Assembly: GCA_000720375.1 (NCBI GenBank)
Contig: JOAA01000003.1
Location: forward strand, 62,001-126,000
Reading direction: 5' to 3'
DNA length: 64,000 nucleotides
Source of the DNA: Rhodococcus rhodnii
GTDB lineage: Bacteria > Actinomycetota > Actinomycetes > Mycobacteriales > Pseudonocardiaceae
Shown in pieces: positions 8,229-16,533 of the stretch. The position numbers were made by a program, and so were the translations under genes. Within the stretch, counting starts at the first letter, position 1; each line of letters starts with the position of its first letter. The notes under the pieces are model-generated. The model saw only the letters and a program-made list of their open reading frames with translations. It searched no databases and was not told the DNA's origin.

Positions 8229-9527
8229 TCAGGTGTCCAGTCCCTCGTAAGGATCGCTCGCCGCAAGCCGTGCAAGGGTCTGCAGCGCCATCCGCAAGGA
8301 TTCAAGCGGCGGAGCCGAAAGGGACAACCGCACAGCATTCCGAGAATGCCCAGGAACCACGGCGAAAGCCGCGGCCGGAGCGATCGCGATGCCGAGCCGG
8401 GCAGCCGCAGCGACGAAAGCTTCCGCGCGCCACGGCTCAGGAAGCTCCCACCAGCAGTGATAGGCGCGCGGATCCCCTGTCACCGGCACGTACTCCCGTG
8501 CGATCTTCTGCCGCGCGAGAGCATCGTCGCGTTTGGCAGCGCAGATTCGTTCGACGACACCGTCCCCGAACCATCGGACCGCGGCCTCCATCGCGAAGTG
8601 TTGCGCAGCAAGCCCTGCACCCCGAACCGCCGCGACAACGCGATCGGTCAACTCCGGCGGAGGCGCGATAAACCCGACAGTGAGCCCGGGAGCGAGTCGC
8701 TTGGACAAACTGTCGACCACCACACTCCGCTGTAGCGGCGGTAAGTCCTCGGCGAGGAAACCGTAAATGTTGTCTTCGATGGCATAAATTCCAGCCTGCG
8801 TCAGCACCGAACCCAACTCGGTTCGACGGTCGACAGGCATTGTGACGCCGAGCGGATTGTGCAGAGTCGGCTGTACGTAGACCGCATCCACGCCAGCCAA
8901 GTCCGAAGGCCGCAACGCGAGCCCGTGCGAATCCATCGGCAACGGCACCAAAGTGATCCCGCGCCGTGCCGCGATTCCTTTCACCACAGGGTAAGTAAGC
9001 GGCTCCACACCAAGACGACCGCCATTGGGCACCAGAACCTCAAGCGCCGCAGCGATCGCCTGCCTGCCGTTACCCGTGAACACAACACTGGACGGCGACC
9101 ACCCGCCCCGCGACATCATCCGCGCGGCCGCCGTACGCAGCGAAGGGCTCCCGGTCGCGGTCGCGGGTTGCAGCGTCGAAGCCATGACGTCCCCGCGCAT
9201 CAACCCGGTGAGACCCGCTGCCTGCATGGCCGCTTGCCCTGGCAGCACAGAGAAGTTCAACTCCATGTCCACTGTGGCCAGACCTGGCTCGGTGAGGGGA
9301 GGCGCATCCGCGGGCGGAGAAGCCCGCACGAACGTCCCCCGGCCGGTTTCGCCGACGACCAATCCGCGTCGCCGCAGCTCGGTGTACACGCGTGCCACGG
9401 TCGAGTTCGCGATGCGATACCTGCGCGCCATCTGACGCTGCGGAGGCAGCTGGTCTCCCGGCTTCAACGTCCCCGCCGCGATGGCCGCCGCCAACTTGTC
9501 GGCGATGCGCTTGTAGTCGTCCACCAT
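8229..9527 (-). CDS. MocR-type regulator (GntR HTH fused to aminotransferase)
   Basis: Starting at ATG 9527 the protein has 432 residues. Residues 1-70 are a GntR winged helix ('GTLKPGDQLPPQRQMARRY', wing 'GETGRGTFV'). Residues 90-430 are a class I aminotransferase fold with 'VEPLTYPVVKG', the Asp/Tyr site 'IEDNIYGF' and the PLP-lysine segment 'VVDSLSKRLAPG' near residue 280. MocR proteins use bound PLP or an amino acid adduct to control a neighbouring gene. An upstream ATG would add 61 residues that match nothing, so it is rejected. It faces the alpha/beta hydrolase gene across a region with three ATTGCACC direct repeats, which suit the tandem half-sites MocR proteins use. Confidence 0.9.
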   Translation of the reverse strand: MVDDYKRIADKLAAAIAAGTLKPGDQLPPQRQMARRYRIANSTVARVYTELRRRGLVVGETGRGTFVRASPPADAPPLTEPGLATVDMELNFSVLPGQAAMQAAGLTGLMRGDVMASTLQPATATGSPSLRTAAARMMSRGGWSPSSVVFTGNGRQAIAAALEVLVPNGGRLGVEPLTYPVVKGIAARRGITLVPLPMDSHGLALRPSDLAGVDAVYVQPTLHNPLGVTMPVDRRTELGSVLTQAGIYAIEDNIYGFLAEDLPPLQRSVVVDSLSKRLAPGLTVGFIAPPPELTDRVVAAVRGAGLAAQHFAMEAAVRWFGDGVVERICAAKRDDALARQKIAREYVPVTGDPRAYHCWWELPEPWRAEAFVAAAARLGIAIAPAAAFAVVPGHSRNAVRLSLSAPPLESLRMALQTLARLAASDPYEGLDT

Positions 9528-9570
9528 TGCACCATATTGCACCGAGAGCAATGTTTCTATTGCACCGAGA
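9526..9570. promoter_or_regulatory. Triple ATTGCACC repeat, candidate MocR operator
   Basis: ATTGCACC occurs at 9526-9533, 9536-9543 and 9559-9566, the last two extended to ATTGCACCGAGA. An inverted GAGCAAT lies at 9546-9552. The first copy overlaps the start codon of the MocR gene, which would allow autorepression. Direct-repeat operators are typical of MocR regulators. The repeats are seen directly; the binding is inferred. Confidence 0.6.
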
Positions 9571-9587
9571 CAGGGACCGTGGTTAGC

Positions 9588-10352
9588 GTGAAACACGTGC
9601 TCACAGCCTACGACGACATCGGTTCCGGCAATCCGATCGTGCTCATCCACGGCCACCCGTTCGACCGCACGATGTGGCGGCCACAGGTCGAGCGATTCAG
9701 CCAGACCCATCGCTTGATCGTCCCCGACCTTCGGGGTTACGGGGAAAGCACCGTGATCCCTGGCAAGACCACGCTCGACATGTTCGCCGCGGACGTCGCC
9801 GATCTGCTCGACGTGCTCGGCGTGGAGAAATTCGTCCTAGGTGGACTGTCCATGGGCGGCCAGATCGTCATGGACTTCCACCGGCAGTTTCCTGAGCGTG
9901 TCGCAGGTTTGCTGCTCGCGGACACCTTTCCCGGCGCGGAAACGCCCGAAGGCGTCAAAGCACGCAACGACATGGCCGACCGGCTCGAACAAGAGGGCAT
10001 GGCGCCCTATGCCGAGGAAGTCCAATGGAAGATGGTCGCCAGGGGCAATGACTCCGAGCATGTGATGCGCATGATGAAGAACGCGCCACCCGAAGGTGCG
10101 GCGGCGGCGCTGCGCGGTCGCGCGGAACGCCCGGACTACACCGAATTGCTCCGGACCATTTCAGTGCCGACGCTCGTAGTCGTGGGGGAACTGGACGAGT
10201 ACACGCCAGTCGATGTGGCGCAGCACATGCACACCTTGATCCCAGGATCTGAACTCGTTGTGATTCCGAACGCCGCGCACATGCCGAATCTGGAGCGGCC
10301 CGCGGAGTTCAACGAGGCATTCGAACGACTTCTGAATACGGTATGGGTATGA
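9588..10352 (+). CDS. Alpha/beta hydrolase
   Basis: Using GTG at 9588 (GTG at 9579 is an alternative), the protein has about 254 residues, the normal size for a stand-alone alpha/beta hydrolase. It opens 'YDDIGSGNPIVLIHGHPFDR', with the oxyanion HG motif. The nucleophile elbow is 'GLSMGG' near residue 90, the acid is in 'GELDEYTP' and the catalytic His in 'NAAHMPNLE'. It could be an esterase, lactonase or dehalogenase-like enzyme; the substrate is not evident. It is divergent from the MocR gene, whose operator-like repeats lie in its promoter. Its stop overlaps the start of the SDR gene, so the two are translationally coupled. Confidence 0.87.
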   Translation: MKHVLTAYDDIGSGNPIVLIHGHPFDRTMWRPQVERFSQTHRLIVPDLRGYGESTVIPGKTTLDMFAADVADLLDVLGVEKFVLGGLSMGGQIVMDFHRQFPERVAGLLLADTFPGAETPEGVKARNDMADRLEQEGMAPYAEEVQWKMVARGNDSEHVMRMMKNAPPEGAAAALRGRAERPDYTELLRTISVPTLVVVGELDEYTPVDVAQHMHTLIPGSELVVIPNAAHMPNLERPAEFNEAFERLLNTVWV

Positions 10353-11107
10353 GCAAAGACATGATCGTGTTCGTGACGGGAGCCAGCACCGGATTCGGGG
10401 CGGCCATCACCCGCCGGTTCGCGACGGAAGGCGCGCACGTGATCGCGTCGGCGCGGCGGGTCGACAGGCTCAACGAGCTCGCGGAGGAGCTCGGCGACCG
10501 CGTTCTGCCGCTCGAGCTGGACGTGACCGACCGCGCGGCGGTCTACGCGGCGGTGGAGAACCTGCCGTCGGCGTTCCGGGAGGTGGACGTCCTGGTCAAC
10601 AACGCGGGACTGGCGCTGGGCATCGAACCGGCGCACCGCGCGGACCAGGACGAGTGGGACCGCATGATCGACACCAACTGCAAAGGCCTCGCCACGTGCA
10701 CGCGCGCGGTGCTGCCGGGCATGGTGGAGCGCGGCCGTGGCCACGTGATCAACATCGGGTCGATCGCGGGCACGTACCCGTACGCCGGCGGAAACGTCTA
10801 CGGCGGCACCAAGGCGTTCGTCCACCAGTTCAGCCTCGGCCTGCGCAGCGACCTGCACGGGACCGGCGTGCGCGTGACGTGCATCGAGCCGGGCATGGTC
10901 GGCGGTACGGAATTCTCCACGGTCCGGTTCTCCGGCGACCAGGCAAAGGCCGACGCGGTGTACGAAGGAGTCGAGCCGTTGACCGCGGATGACATCGCCG
11001 AGTCGGTGCACTGGGCGGCGAACCAGCCCGCGCACGTGAACATCAACGTGATCGAGTTGATGCCGGTCGCGCAGAGCCCCGCGGGTTTGCAGTACTACCG
11101 CACGTAG
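10349..11107 (+). CDS. Short-chain dehydrogenase/reductase, YdfG-like
   Basis: The classical SDR of about 252 residues has the NADP-binding 'GASTGFG', 'NNAG', the catalytic Ser in 'INIGSIAG' and the YxxxK motif in 'NVYGGTKAF'. The C-terminal region 'IEPGMVGGTEFS' and 'AESVHWAANQPAHVNINVIE' resembles YdfG/serine 3-dehydrogenase enzymes that act on 3-hydroxy acids such as L-allo-threonine or 3-hydroxypropionate. The ATG at 10349 overlaps the preceding stop as ATGA; an ATG six bases earlier is also possible. With the hydrolase it forms a two-gene unit likely controlled by the MocR regulator. Confidence 0.88.
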   Translation: MSKDMIVFVTGASTGFGAAITRRFATEGAHVIASARRVDRLNELAEELGDRVLPLELDVTDRAAVYAAVENLPSAFREVDVLVNNAGLALGIEPAHRADQDEWDRMIDTNCKGLATCTRAVLPGMVERGRGHVINIGSIAGTYPYAGGNVYGGTKAFVHQFSLGLRSDLHGTGVRVTCIEPGMVGGTEFSTVRFSGDQAKADAVYEGVEPLTADDIAESVHWAANQPAHVNINVIELMPVAQSPAGLQYYRT

Positions 11108-11553
11108 GCGTCCAAGGTCACCGCGAGGACGGCGGATGCGTCGGGCCGCAACGCCAACCCGCGCAACGCCGCCCACAACGAGGCCGCCTTGAGCTCAGAC
11201 CCCGGCACGAACCGCCGGAACTGCTCGAACACGGCAGTCCCGAGCGGCACCATGTCCGGCCGGAACATCAACTCGAACAACGCCGGACCGCCCCGCGCGA
11301 AGTCCACAAAGGACTCGCACGCGGCGGTCAGCTGTCCCGCCGGGACGGCGCGCAACCGCCTGCTTAGTTCCGCGTATCCGGTGGAGGCGATGGCCGTGAG
11401 CAACGCGGCGCGGTTCGGGAAATGCCTGAGCGGCGCGCCGTGTGAGATGCCCACATCCCGCGCGACCCGCCGCACAGTGACAGCGTCGACACCCTCGTTC
11501 GCGAGGACTTCGAGGGCGCAGCCGATGAGGCGTTTGCGGGTGCTATCGACCAC
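11095..11553 (-). CDS. TetR family transcriptional regulator
   Basis: The 152-residue protein is short for TetR but has a full N-terminal helix-turn-helix ('VRRVARDVGISHGAPLRHFP' at about 27-46). The helical C-terminal region ends 'LAVTLDAYVR' and is shorter than the usual 190-residue form. The start overlaps the end of the GDSL hydrolase by 11 bases, so the two are translationally linked. The 3' end overlaps the convergent SDR gene by 13 bases. A perfect inverted repeat upstream of the GDSL gene (12366-12382) is the obvious operator, implying autoregulation of the pair. Confidence 0.87.
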   Translation of the reverse strand: MVDSTRKRLIGCALEVLANEGVDAVTVRRVARDVGISHGAPLRHFPNRAALLTAIASTGYAELSRRLRAVPAGQLTAACESFVDFARGGPALFELMFRPDMVPLGTAVFEQFRRFVPGSELKAASLWAALRGLALRPDASAVLAVTLDAYVR

Positions 11554-12340
11554 TGGAGGTTGCGGGCAGCAGTTCAGTCACTGGGAGCAGGTGCGGGCGC
11601 TTCGGCAACACCCCGTCGCCCGGTTGACGGCCGATCAACCGGTTACGGATCCGCCCCCGAACCACGGGCCACACCTGCTCGAAAACCCAACGAACGTTGG
11701 ACACCGCGCTCGGCCGCGCGGGCAAGCCGGGAATCGGCGCCAGCCAAGCCGGATCGAAAGCCATGTCCAGGCGGCCCAGCAGGTGTGCGGCGAGCCGCTG
11801 ATGCCCGCTCTCAGCCAGGTGCAACCGGTCGGGACCGAAGTACCGGGAGTCCGTGGCGGCATGATCGCCCCACAGATCCACGAGAACCGCGCCGTAGCTG
11901 ACGGCGGCCTCCCGGATGGCGTCGTTGAGGGCCTCGATGCGCGGGCCCATCCGCCAGCCGAACGGCATCCGCTTGGCGATGTCGCTCAATGTGAACACGA
12001 CGACCGTCGGTGCCATTTCCGTCAACGCCCGCACCGCGTGATCCACCCGACGTGCGACAACTCGGGAGGAGTAGCCGCCCGACATGATGTCGTTACCACC
12101 ACCGAAGAGCGCGACCAAGTCGGGCTCCAGTGAAGCCGCCGCGGGGATCTGCTCCACAATGATCTGGTCGAGCCGTCGGCCGCGGATGCCGAGGTTGGCG
12201 TACCGGAAGTCCGGATTGCCGGCAGCGAGCCGTTGCGCGACGAGGTCGGCCCAGCCGCGGTACACGGCTCCGCCCGGGTACGGGTCGTCAAGGCCTTCGG
12301 TGCAGCTGTCGCCGAGGGCGACAAAGCGTTGGTATCTCAT
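11543..12340 (-). CDS. SGNH/GDSL hydrolase
   Basis: The 265-residue protein begins 'YQRFVALGDSCTEGLDD', carrying the nucleophile Ser of block I (GDS). It continues with the block II Gly in 'YANLGIRGRR', the block III Asn in 'GGGNDIMSGG' and the Asp/His of block V in 'PDRLHLAESGHQ'. There is no signal peptide, so it acts in the cytoplasm as an esterase or deacylase, possibly on acetylated sugars or lipids. After residue 200 there is an Arg/Pro-rich tail of unknown role. It is the first gene of a pair with the TetR regulator, whose likely operator lies 26-42 bases upstream of this start. Confidence 0.88.
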   Translation of the reverse strand: MRYQRFVALGDSCTEGLDDPYPGGAVYRGWADLVAQRLAAGNPDFRYANLGIRGRRLDQIIVEQIPAAASLEPDLVALFGGGNDIMSGGYSSRVVARRVDHAVRALTEMAPTVVVFTLSDIAKRMPFGWRMGPRIEALNDAIREAAVSYGAVLVDLWGDHAATDSRYFGPDRLHLAESGHQRLAAHLLGRLDMAFDPAWLAPIPGLPARPSAVSNVRWVFEQVWPVVRGRIRNRLIGRQPGDGVLPKRPHLLPVTELLPATSSGR

Positions 12341-12365
12341 TCACATCCCTGTAACCTCGGATTCA

Positions 12366-12382
12366 GGTAGACAGTGTCTACC
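12366..12382. promoter_or_regulatory. Candidate TetR operator
   Basis: GGTAGACA-G-TGTCTACC is a perfect 8-base inverted repeat with a one-base centre. This is the size and symmetry of operators bound by TetR dimers. It lies upstream of the GDSL/TetR pair and also upstream of the divergent AlkZ-like gene, so it could control both. Assignment to the TetR protein at 11095-11553 is inference. Confidence 0.65.
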
Positions 12383-12437
12383 ATTCATCTCGTATTGAGG
12401 CCAGGACCTGTCCGTTATTGGCCATAGTGTTCGTGCT

Positions 12438-13529
12438 ATGACCGCAACGCTCACCCGCAAGGCCCTCAACCGCGCGACGCTGGCCCGTCAGCTGCTCCTC
12501 GAGCGCTCCGACATGCCCATCGAAGACGCGATCGAGCACTTGGTCGGCCTGCAGGCCCAGACGACGCACAGCTGGTACCACGGCTTATGGACCCGGCTGA
12601 CGGACTTCGACCCGCATGCGCTGTCCGACATGCTCAAGAACCGTCAAGTGCTCCGGATGGCCTTGATGCGGTCGACGATCCACCTGGTCACCGCGCGCGA
12701 CAGCCTCACGGTGCGGCCGTTGATCCAAGGCGTCATCGAACGCATGACGATGGGCACGTACGGCAAGAACCTCGTCGGCGTCGACCAGCAAGCAGTGATC
12801 AAAGAGGGCAGGCGCCTGCTGGACGAGAAGCCGATGACCTTCACCGAGCTGGGCAAGCGGATGGCCGAGCGCTGGCCGGACCGCGACGAGCACTCGCTCG
12901 CATACGCCGTCCGAGCGTGGGTTCCGCTCGTCCAGATCCCGCCGCGCGGGCTGTGGGGCGGCAGCGGCCAAGCGGTCCACTCAACGGTCGAAACCTGGCT
13001 CGGCCAGGAAGTCGACGCCCAACCCGACCTCGACAAGCTGGTGCTGCGCTACCTGGCCGCGTTCGGCCCGGCGTCGGTCAAGGACGCGCAGACGTGGTCC
13101 GGCCTGACCCGGCTGGCCGAGGTTTTCAACCGCCTGCGACCACAGCTGAAAACGTTCGAGGACGAGAACGGCCAGGAACTGTTCGATCTGCCCGGCGCGC
13201 CACGGCCCGACGAGAACACTCCGGCGCCGGTGCGGTACCTCTACGACTTCGACAACCTCCTGCTGTCGCACCACGATCGCAGTCGCGTACTGGTCGACTA
13301 CTCGCAACAGCGCCCGCGCAACGGCATGCTGCCGAGGCTCTTTCTGGTGGACGGCTTCACCACCGGCTGGTGGACGGTGGAGAAGGCCAAGGACAAGGCC
13401 GTTCTCGTCGTGCATCCGTACCGCAACCTGCTGAAGAAGGAGATCAACGCGCTGGCCAAGGAAGGCAAGCCGCTGCTGGAGTTCTACGCGCCGGGCGCCG
13501 AGCACGACATCCGCTTCGAGGGCTCGTGA
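12438..13529 (+). CDS. AlkZ-like DNA glycosylase family protein (HTH_42)
   Basis: The 363-residue protein belongs to the winged-helix family once called DUF1006/HTH_42 and now linked to the DNA glycosylase AlkZ. The N-terminal 'LARQLLLERSDMPIEDAIEH' leads into 'LVGLQAQTTHSWYHGLW'. Gln39 and Gln41 form the QxQ motif that in Streptomyces AlkZ lies in the active site for unhooking alkylated purines and interstrand crosslinks. Later segments 'ALMRSTIHLVTARD' and 'RPRNGMLPRLFLVDGFTTGW' are family landmarks. It is a candidate base-excision or crosslink-repair enzyme. Genome-borne paralogues are common in actinomycetes and not all have been tested. It stands alone on the plus strand. Confidence 0.8.
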   Translation: MTATLTRKALNRATLARQLLLERSDMPIEDAIEHLVGLQAQTTHSWYHGLWTRLTDFDPHALSDMLKNRQVLRMALMRSTIHLVTARDSLTVRPLIQGVIERMTMGTYGKNLVGVDQQAVIKEGRRLLDEKPMTFTELGKRMAERWPDRDEHSLAYAVRAWVPLVQIPPRGLWGGSGQAVHSTVETWLGQEVDAQPDLDKLVLRYLAAFGPASVKDAQTWSGLTRLAEVFNRLRPQLKTFEDENGQELFDLPGAPRPDENTPAPVRYLYDFDNLLLSHHDRSRVLVDYSQQRPRNGMLPRLFLVDGFTTGWWTVEKAKDKAVLVVHPYRNLLKKEINALAKEGKPLLEFYAPGAEHDIRFEGS

Positions 13530-13534
13530 CTGTG

Positions 13535-13558
13535 GCGGGCCACATTTGCGAGGCCCGC
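13535..13558 (+). terminator. Short hairpin after AlkZ-like gene
   Basis: GCGGGCC (13535-13541) pairs with GGCCCGC (13552-13558) around a 10-base loop, six bases after the stop codon. The stem is short but GC-only, a plausible actinomycete terminator. Confidence 0.5.
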
Positions 13559-13603
13559 GACTGTCACGTCGTCACACAAATCGCCCAACACGACTACGGA
13601 ACG

Positions 13604-13632
13604 TTGAATCGCGACATACCGGTACTTAATGT
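13604..13632 (+). promoter_or_regulatory. Sigma-70-type promoter for molybdenum hydroxylase genes
   Basis: TTGAAT (13604-13609) and TAATGT (13627-13632) are separated by exactly 17 bases, about 30 bases upstream of the start codon at 13665. GGAAAGG before the ATG is the ribosome-binding site. The match to the vegetative consensus is good but the promoter is predicted by eye only. Confidence 0.5.
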
Positions 13633-13664
13633 GACGTCGGTTCCCACCCCGGAAAGGGGCCCCG

Positions 13665-15839
13665 ATGGCCACTCCCACCACCCGGCGCGGATTCCTGACG
13701 TTCCTTGTCGCCGCCCCGACGCTGACGGTCGCCACGAACCTGTCCGCGGACGCGTTGCCGAGCCTGCCCGCGCCCGCGGACATCACGGATCTCGGTGACC
13801 TGCTGATCCTCGCCGGCGCGCCGACGGCGAACATGCTTGTGCTCGAGGTCAAGCCGGACGGCACGGTCGAGTTCCAGCTGCCGAGGTCCGAAGTCGGCCA
13901 GGGCATCACCACGGCGGTGGCGATGCTGGTCGCCGAGGAGATGGACATCCCGGTCGGCAAGGTCCGCGTGACGCTCGCGGACGCCCGCGCCGAGCTGCTG
14001 TTCAACCAGCTCACCGGCGGTTCGAACACGATCCGCTCGGTCTACGACCCGGTCCGGCGCACGGCCGCCACCGCTCGTGCCCGGCTTGTCGAAGCGGCCG
14101 GGCAGCAATGGAATATCGCGCCCGCGAAGCTGTCCACCAAGTCCGGCAAGGTTGTCGCGCCAGACGGGCGATCGCTCTCGTTCGGCACGCTCACCAAGGC
14201 GGCGGCGAGTCTGACCGCCATCGGCTCGGCGGAGCCGAAACCTGAGTCAGAGCACCGGGTTGTCGGCAGTGCGCAGTCCAGAATAGACGCCCGGGCGATG
14301 GTCACGGGCAAGATGAAGTACACATTGGACCTTGACGTTCCCGGCGCGATGCCGACGGTCGTGCGCCGCCCGCCGACGATCAACGGATCGGTCAAGTCGG
14401 TCGACGACTCTTCTGCCAAGTCCATGCCCGGTGTGCTGGCGATCGCCGTCGTACCAACGGGTGTTGCCGTGATGGCGGAGACGTTCGGCCAGGCCATCGC
14501 GGCCAAGGACGCGCTCAAGGTGACCTGGAACCGTGGCACTGTCGACGATTTGTCCGACAAGGAGATCAAAGCGAAGCTCCGCGCGGCAGCCCTGCCTTTC
14601 GTCGTGCCACCTCTGCTGACGCAGCACGTCGACGGCGAGTTCGACTTCGCGTTCGTCAGCCACGCGCCCCTGGAGACCAACTCGGCGATCGCCGACGTGC
14701 GGCCGGATCGCGCGGAGATCTGGGCGGGCTTGAAGTCACCGATCGTGGCCAAGCAGACCATCGCGGCCACCCTCGGCCTGCCCCAGGACAAGGTCACGGT
14801 GCACGTCACGCAAGGTGGCGGGTCGTTCGGCAGGCGACTGTTCTTCGACGCCGCACTGGAAGCCGCGCAGATCTCCAAGGCGATGCGCCGCCCGGTCAAG
14901 CTGATGTGGACCCGGGTCGACGACATGCGGCACGGCCGCGCCCGCGCCGCCAGCCACCACAAGATCCGCGCGACGTTCGCGCTCGGCGAGGTGCTGACGT
15001 TCGAGCACCGCGTGGCGTCGGTGGAGACTGACTTCCGGCACGGTCTCGGCGAGATCCTCACCGCCACCGCGGCGCATCTGCCGGTCGGGGGCAATCTCGG
15101 CTTCGCCCAGACGGTGTTTCTCACCACCGTGAAGGTCCCGTACCACTTCGGCGTGGTCACCCAGCTGCTCAACGAGGTCCCGCTGCGGATGCACACCGGC
15201 AGCTGGCGGTCGGTCTACTCGGCCAACACCAGGGGCGCCGAGGAGATCATGGTCGACGAACTGGCCGCGCGACTCGGCAAGGACCCGGTGGCGTTCCGCA
15301 GGCAGACCCTGAAGACCGACCGGCAACGCGCGGTGCTGGACAAGGTCGCGGCGATGGGCAGCTGGGGCCGGACCATGCCGAAGGGATTCGCCCAGGGCGT
15401 GGCGTTCCACGACGAGTACAAGTCGTGTACGGCGTGTCTGGTCGAAATGGACGCCCGGGATCCCAAGAACCCCAGGGTGACCAAGGCCTTCATCGCCGTC
15501 GACGTCGGCAGGCCGATCAATCCCCTTGGCGTACAGGCACAAATGCTCGGCGGACTGACCGACGCCATCTCCACGACCCTGCGGGCCGGACTGCACATCG
15601 ACAAAGGCCTGCCGCTGGAAGGCAGTTACTCGCAGTTCCACTACGCCAGGCAGCGCAACTCCCCGCCGCAGGTGGAGATCCACGTGATGCCCGCCAACGG
15701 CGAGCCGGGCGGCTGCGGCGAACTCGGCGTGCCCGCGGCGGTCGGCGCGATCGCCAACGCCTACGCCCGCGCGACCGGGATCAAGCCACGCAGCTTCCCG
15801 ATCAACTTCCCCGTCGACTTCGACCCGTTCCCCCGCTAG
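13665..15839 (+). CDS. Tat-exported molybdopterin oxidoreductase large subunit (isoquinoline 1-oxidoreductase-like)
   Basis: The 724-residue protein starts with a Tat signal ('TRRGFLTFLVAAPTL'), so the folded cofactor-loaded enzyme is probably exported. It belongs to the xanthine-oxidase family, in the short two-subunit branch (IorB type). Visible cofactor segments are 'SEVGQGITTAVAMLVAEE', 'TGGSNTIRS', 'QGGGSFGRR' and the C-terminal 'GEPGGCGELGVPAA', whose Glu corresponds to the catalytic base. Such enzymes hydroxylate N-heterocycles or aldehydes with water. The 2Fe-2S partner follows ten bases downstream. No FAD subunit gene is present, which fits enzymes that pass electrons to a cytochrome or other carrier rather than NAD. 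Confidence 0.88.
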   Translation: MATPTTRRGFLTFLVAAPTLTVATNLSADALPSLPAPADITDLGDLLILAGAPTANMLVLEVKPDGTVEFQLPRSEVGQGITTAVAMLVAEEMDIPVGKVRVTLADARAELLFNQLTGGSNTIRSVYDPVRRTAATARARLVEAAGQQWNIAPAKLSTKSGKVVAPDGRSLSFGTLTKAAASLTAIGSAEPKPESEHRVVGSAQSRIDARAMVTGKMKYTLDLDVPGAMPTVVRRPPTINGSVKSVDDSSAKSMPGVLAIAVVPTGVAVMAETFGQAIAAKDALKVTWNRGTVDDLSDKEIKAKLRAAALPFVVPPLLTQHVDGEFDFAFVSHAPLETNSAIADVRPDRAEIWAGLKSPIVAKQTIAATLGLPQDKVTVHVTQGGGSFGRRLFFDAALEAAQISKAMRRPVKLMWTRVDDMRHGRARAASHHKIRATFALGEVLTFEHRVASVETDFRHGLGEILTATAAHLPVGGNLGFAQTVFLTTVKVPYHFGVVTQLLNEVPLRMHTGSWRSVYSANTRGAEEIMVDELAARLGKDPVAFRRQTLKTDRQRAVLDKVAAMGSWGRTMPKGFAQGVAFHDEYKSCTACLVEMDARDPKNPRVTKAFIAVDVGRPINPLGVQAQMLGGLTDAISTTLRAGLHIDKGLPLEGSYSQFHYARQRNSPPQVEIHVMPANGEPGGCGELGVPAAVGAIANAYARATGIKPRSFPINFPVDFDPFPR

Positions 15840-15848
15840 GAGATTCAC

Positions 15849-16304
15849 GTGCCGAAATACACCTTCTCCGTCAACGGGAACCCGGTCACCGTCGACGTGC
15901 CCGCGGACATGCCACTGCTGTGGGTGCTGCGGGACAAGCTCGGCGTGAAGGGCCCGAAGTTCGGCTGCGGCATCGGTGTCTGCCGCGCCTGCACGAGTCA
16001 CCTCGCGGGCAACGAGATCCAGCCGTGTGTCACCCCGGTGGCGCAGTGCGCGGGCAAGGAAGTGACCACGATCGAAGGCCTCGCGGACGGCGACAACCTG
16101 CATCCGGTGCAGGAAGCGTGGCTGGAACAGGACGTCCCGCAGTGCGGCTACTGCCAGCCCGGTCAGATCATGGCCGCGGTGGCGTTGCTCAAGCGCACGG
16201 CCAGCCCGACGGACGCGGACATCGACAAGATCGAGAACGTCTGCCGATGCGGCACGTACTTCCGGATCCGCCAGGCCATCAAGAAAGCCGCCCAAAAGAT
16301 GTAA
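15849..16304 (+). CDS. [2Fe-2S] small subunit of molybdenum hydroxylase
   Basis: The 151-residue protein starts at GTG with AGGAG just upstream. The N-terminal plant-ferredoxin-like fold (1-75) carries 'GCGIGVCRACTSHL' plus a downstream Cys. The C-terminal helical fold carries 'QCGYCQPGQI' and 'NVCRCGTY'. Together these give the eight cysteines for the two 2Fe-2S clusters of this family. It has no signal peptide and would be carried out by the Tat signal of its partner as a complex (family knowledge). It directly follows the large subunit and shares its promoter. It passes electrons from the molybdenum centre. Confidence 0.92.
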   Translation: MPKYTFSVNGNPVTVDVPADMPLLWVLRDKLGVKGPKFGCGIGVCRACTSHLAGNEIQPCVTPVAQCAGKEVTTIEGLADGDNLHPVQEAWLEQDVPQCGYCQPGQIMAAVALLKRTASPTDADIDKIENVCRCGTYFRIRQAIKKAAQKM

Positions 16305-16533
16305 CGCACTGAGCCGAACGGCAGTGTTATCGTCCACGTGTCCTGTCCGGGGAGGTTGCTGGGCTTATTCGGCGGATCCAGGTTTTCGCTGGGTGTGCCG
16401 GGGGAAGGTCCACGTACCGGGCGTACTTGGGCCTTTCACCGGTGCGGCCAGCGGGAAGCTGGGCCGTCGAGAAGCTCGGCGAACCTCCTCGGACAGGGCA
16501 CCGCCCTGCTTAGAGGCTCAGCGTGGAGCGTCG

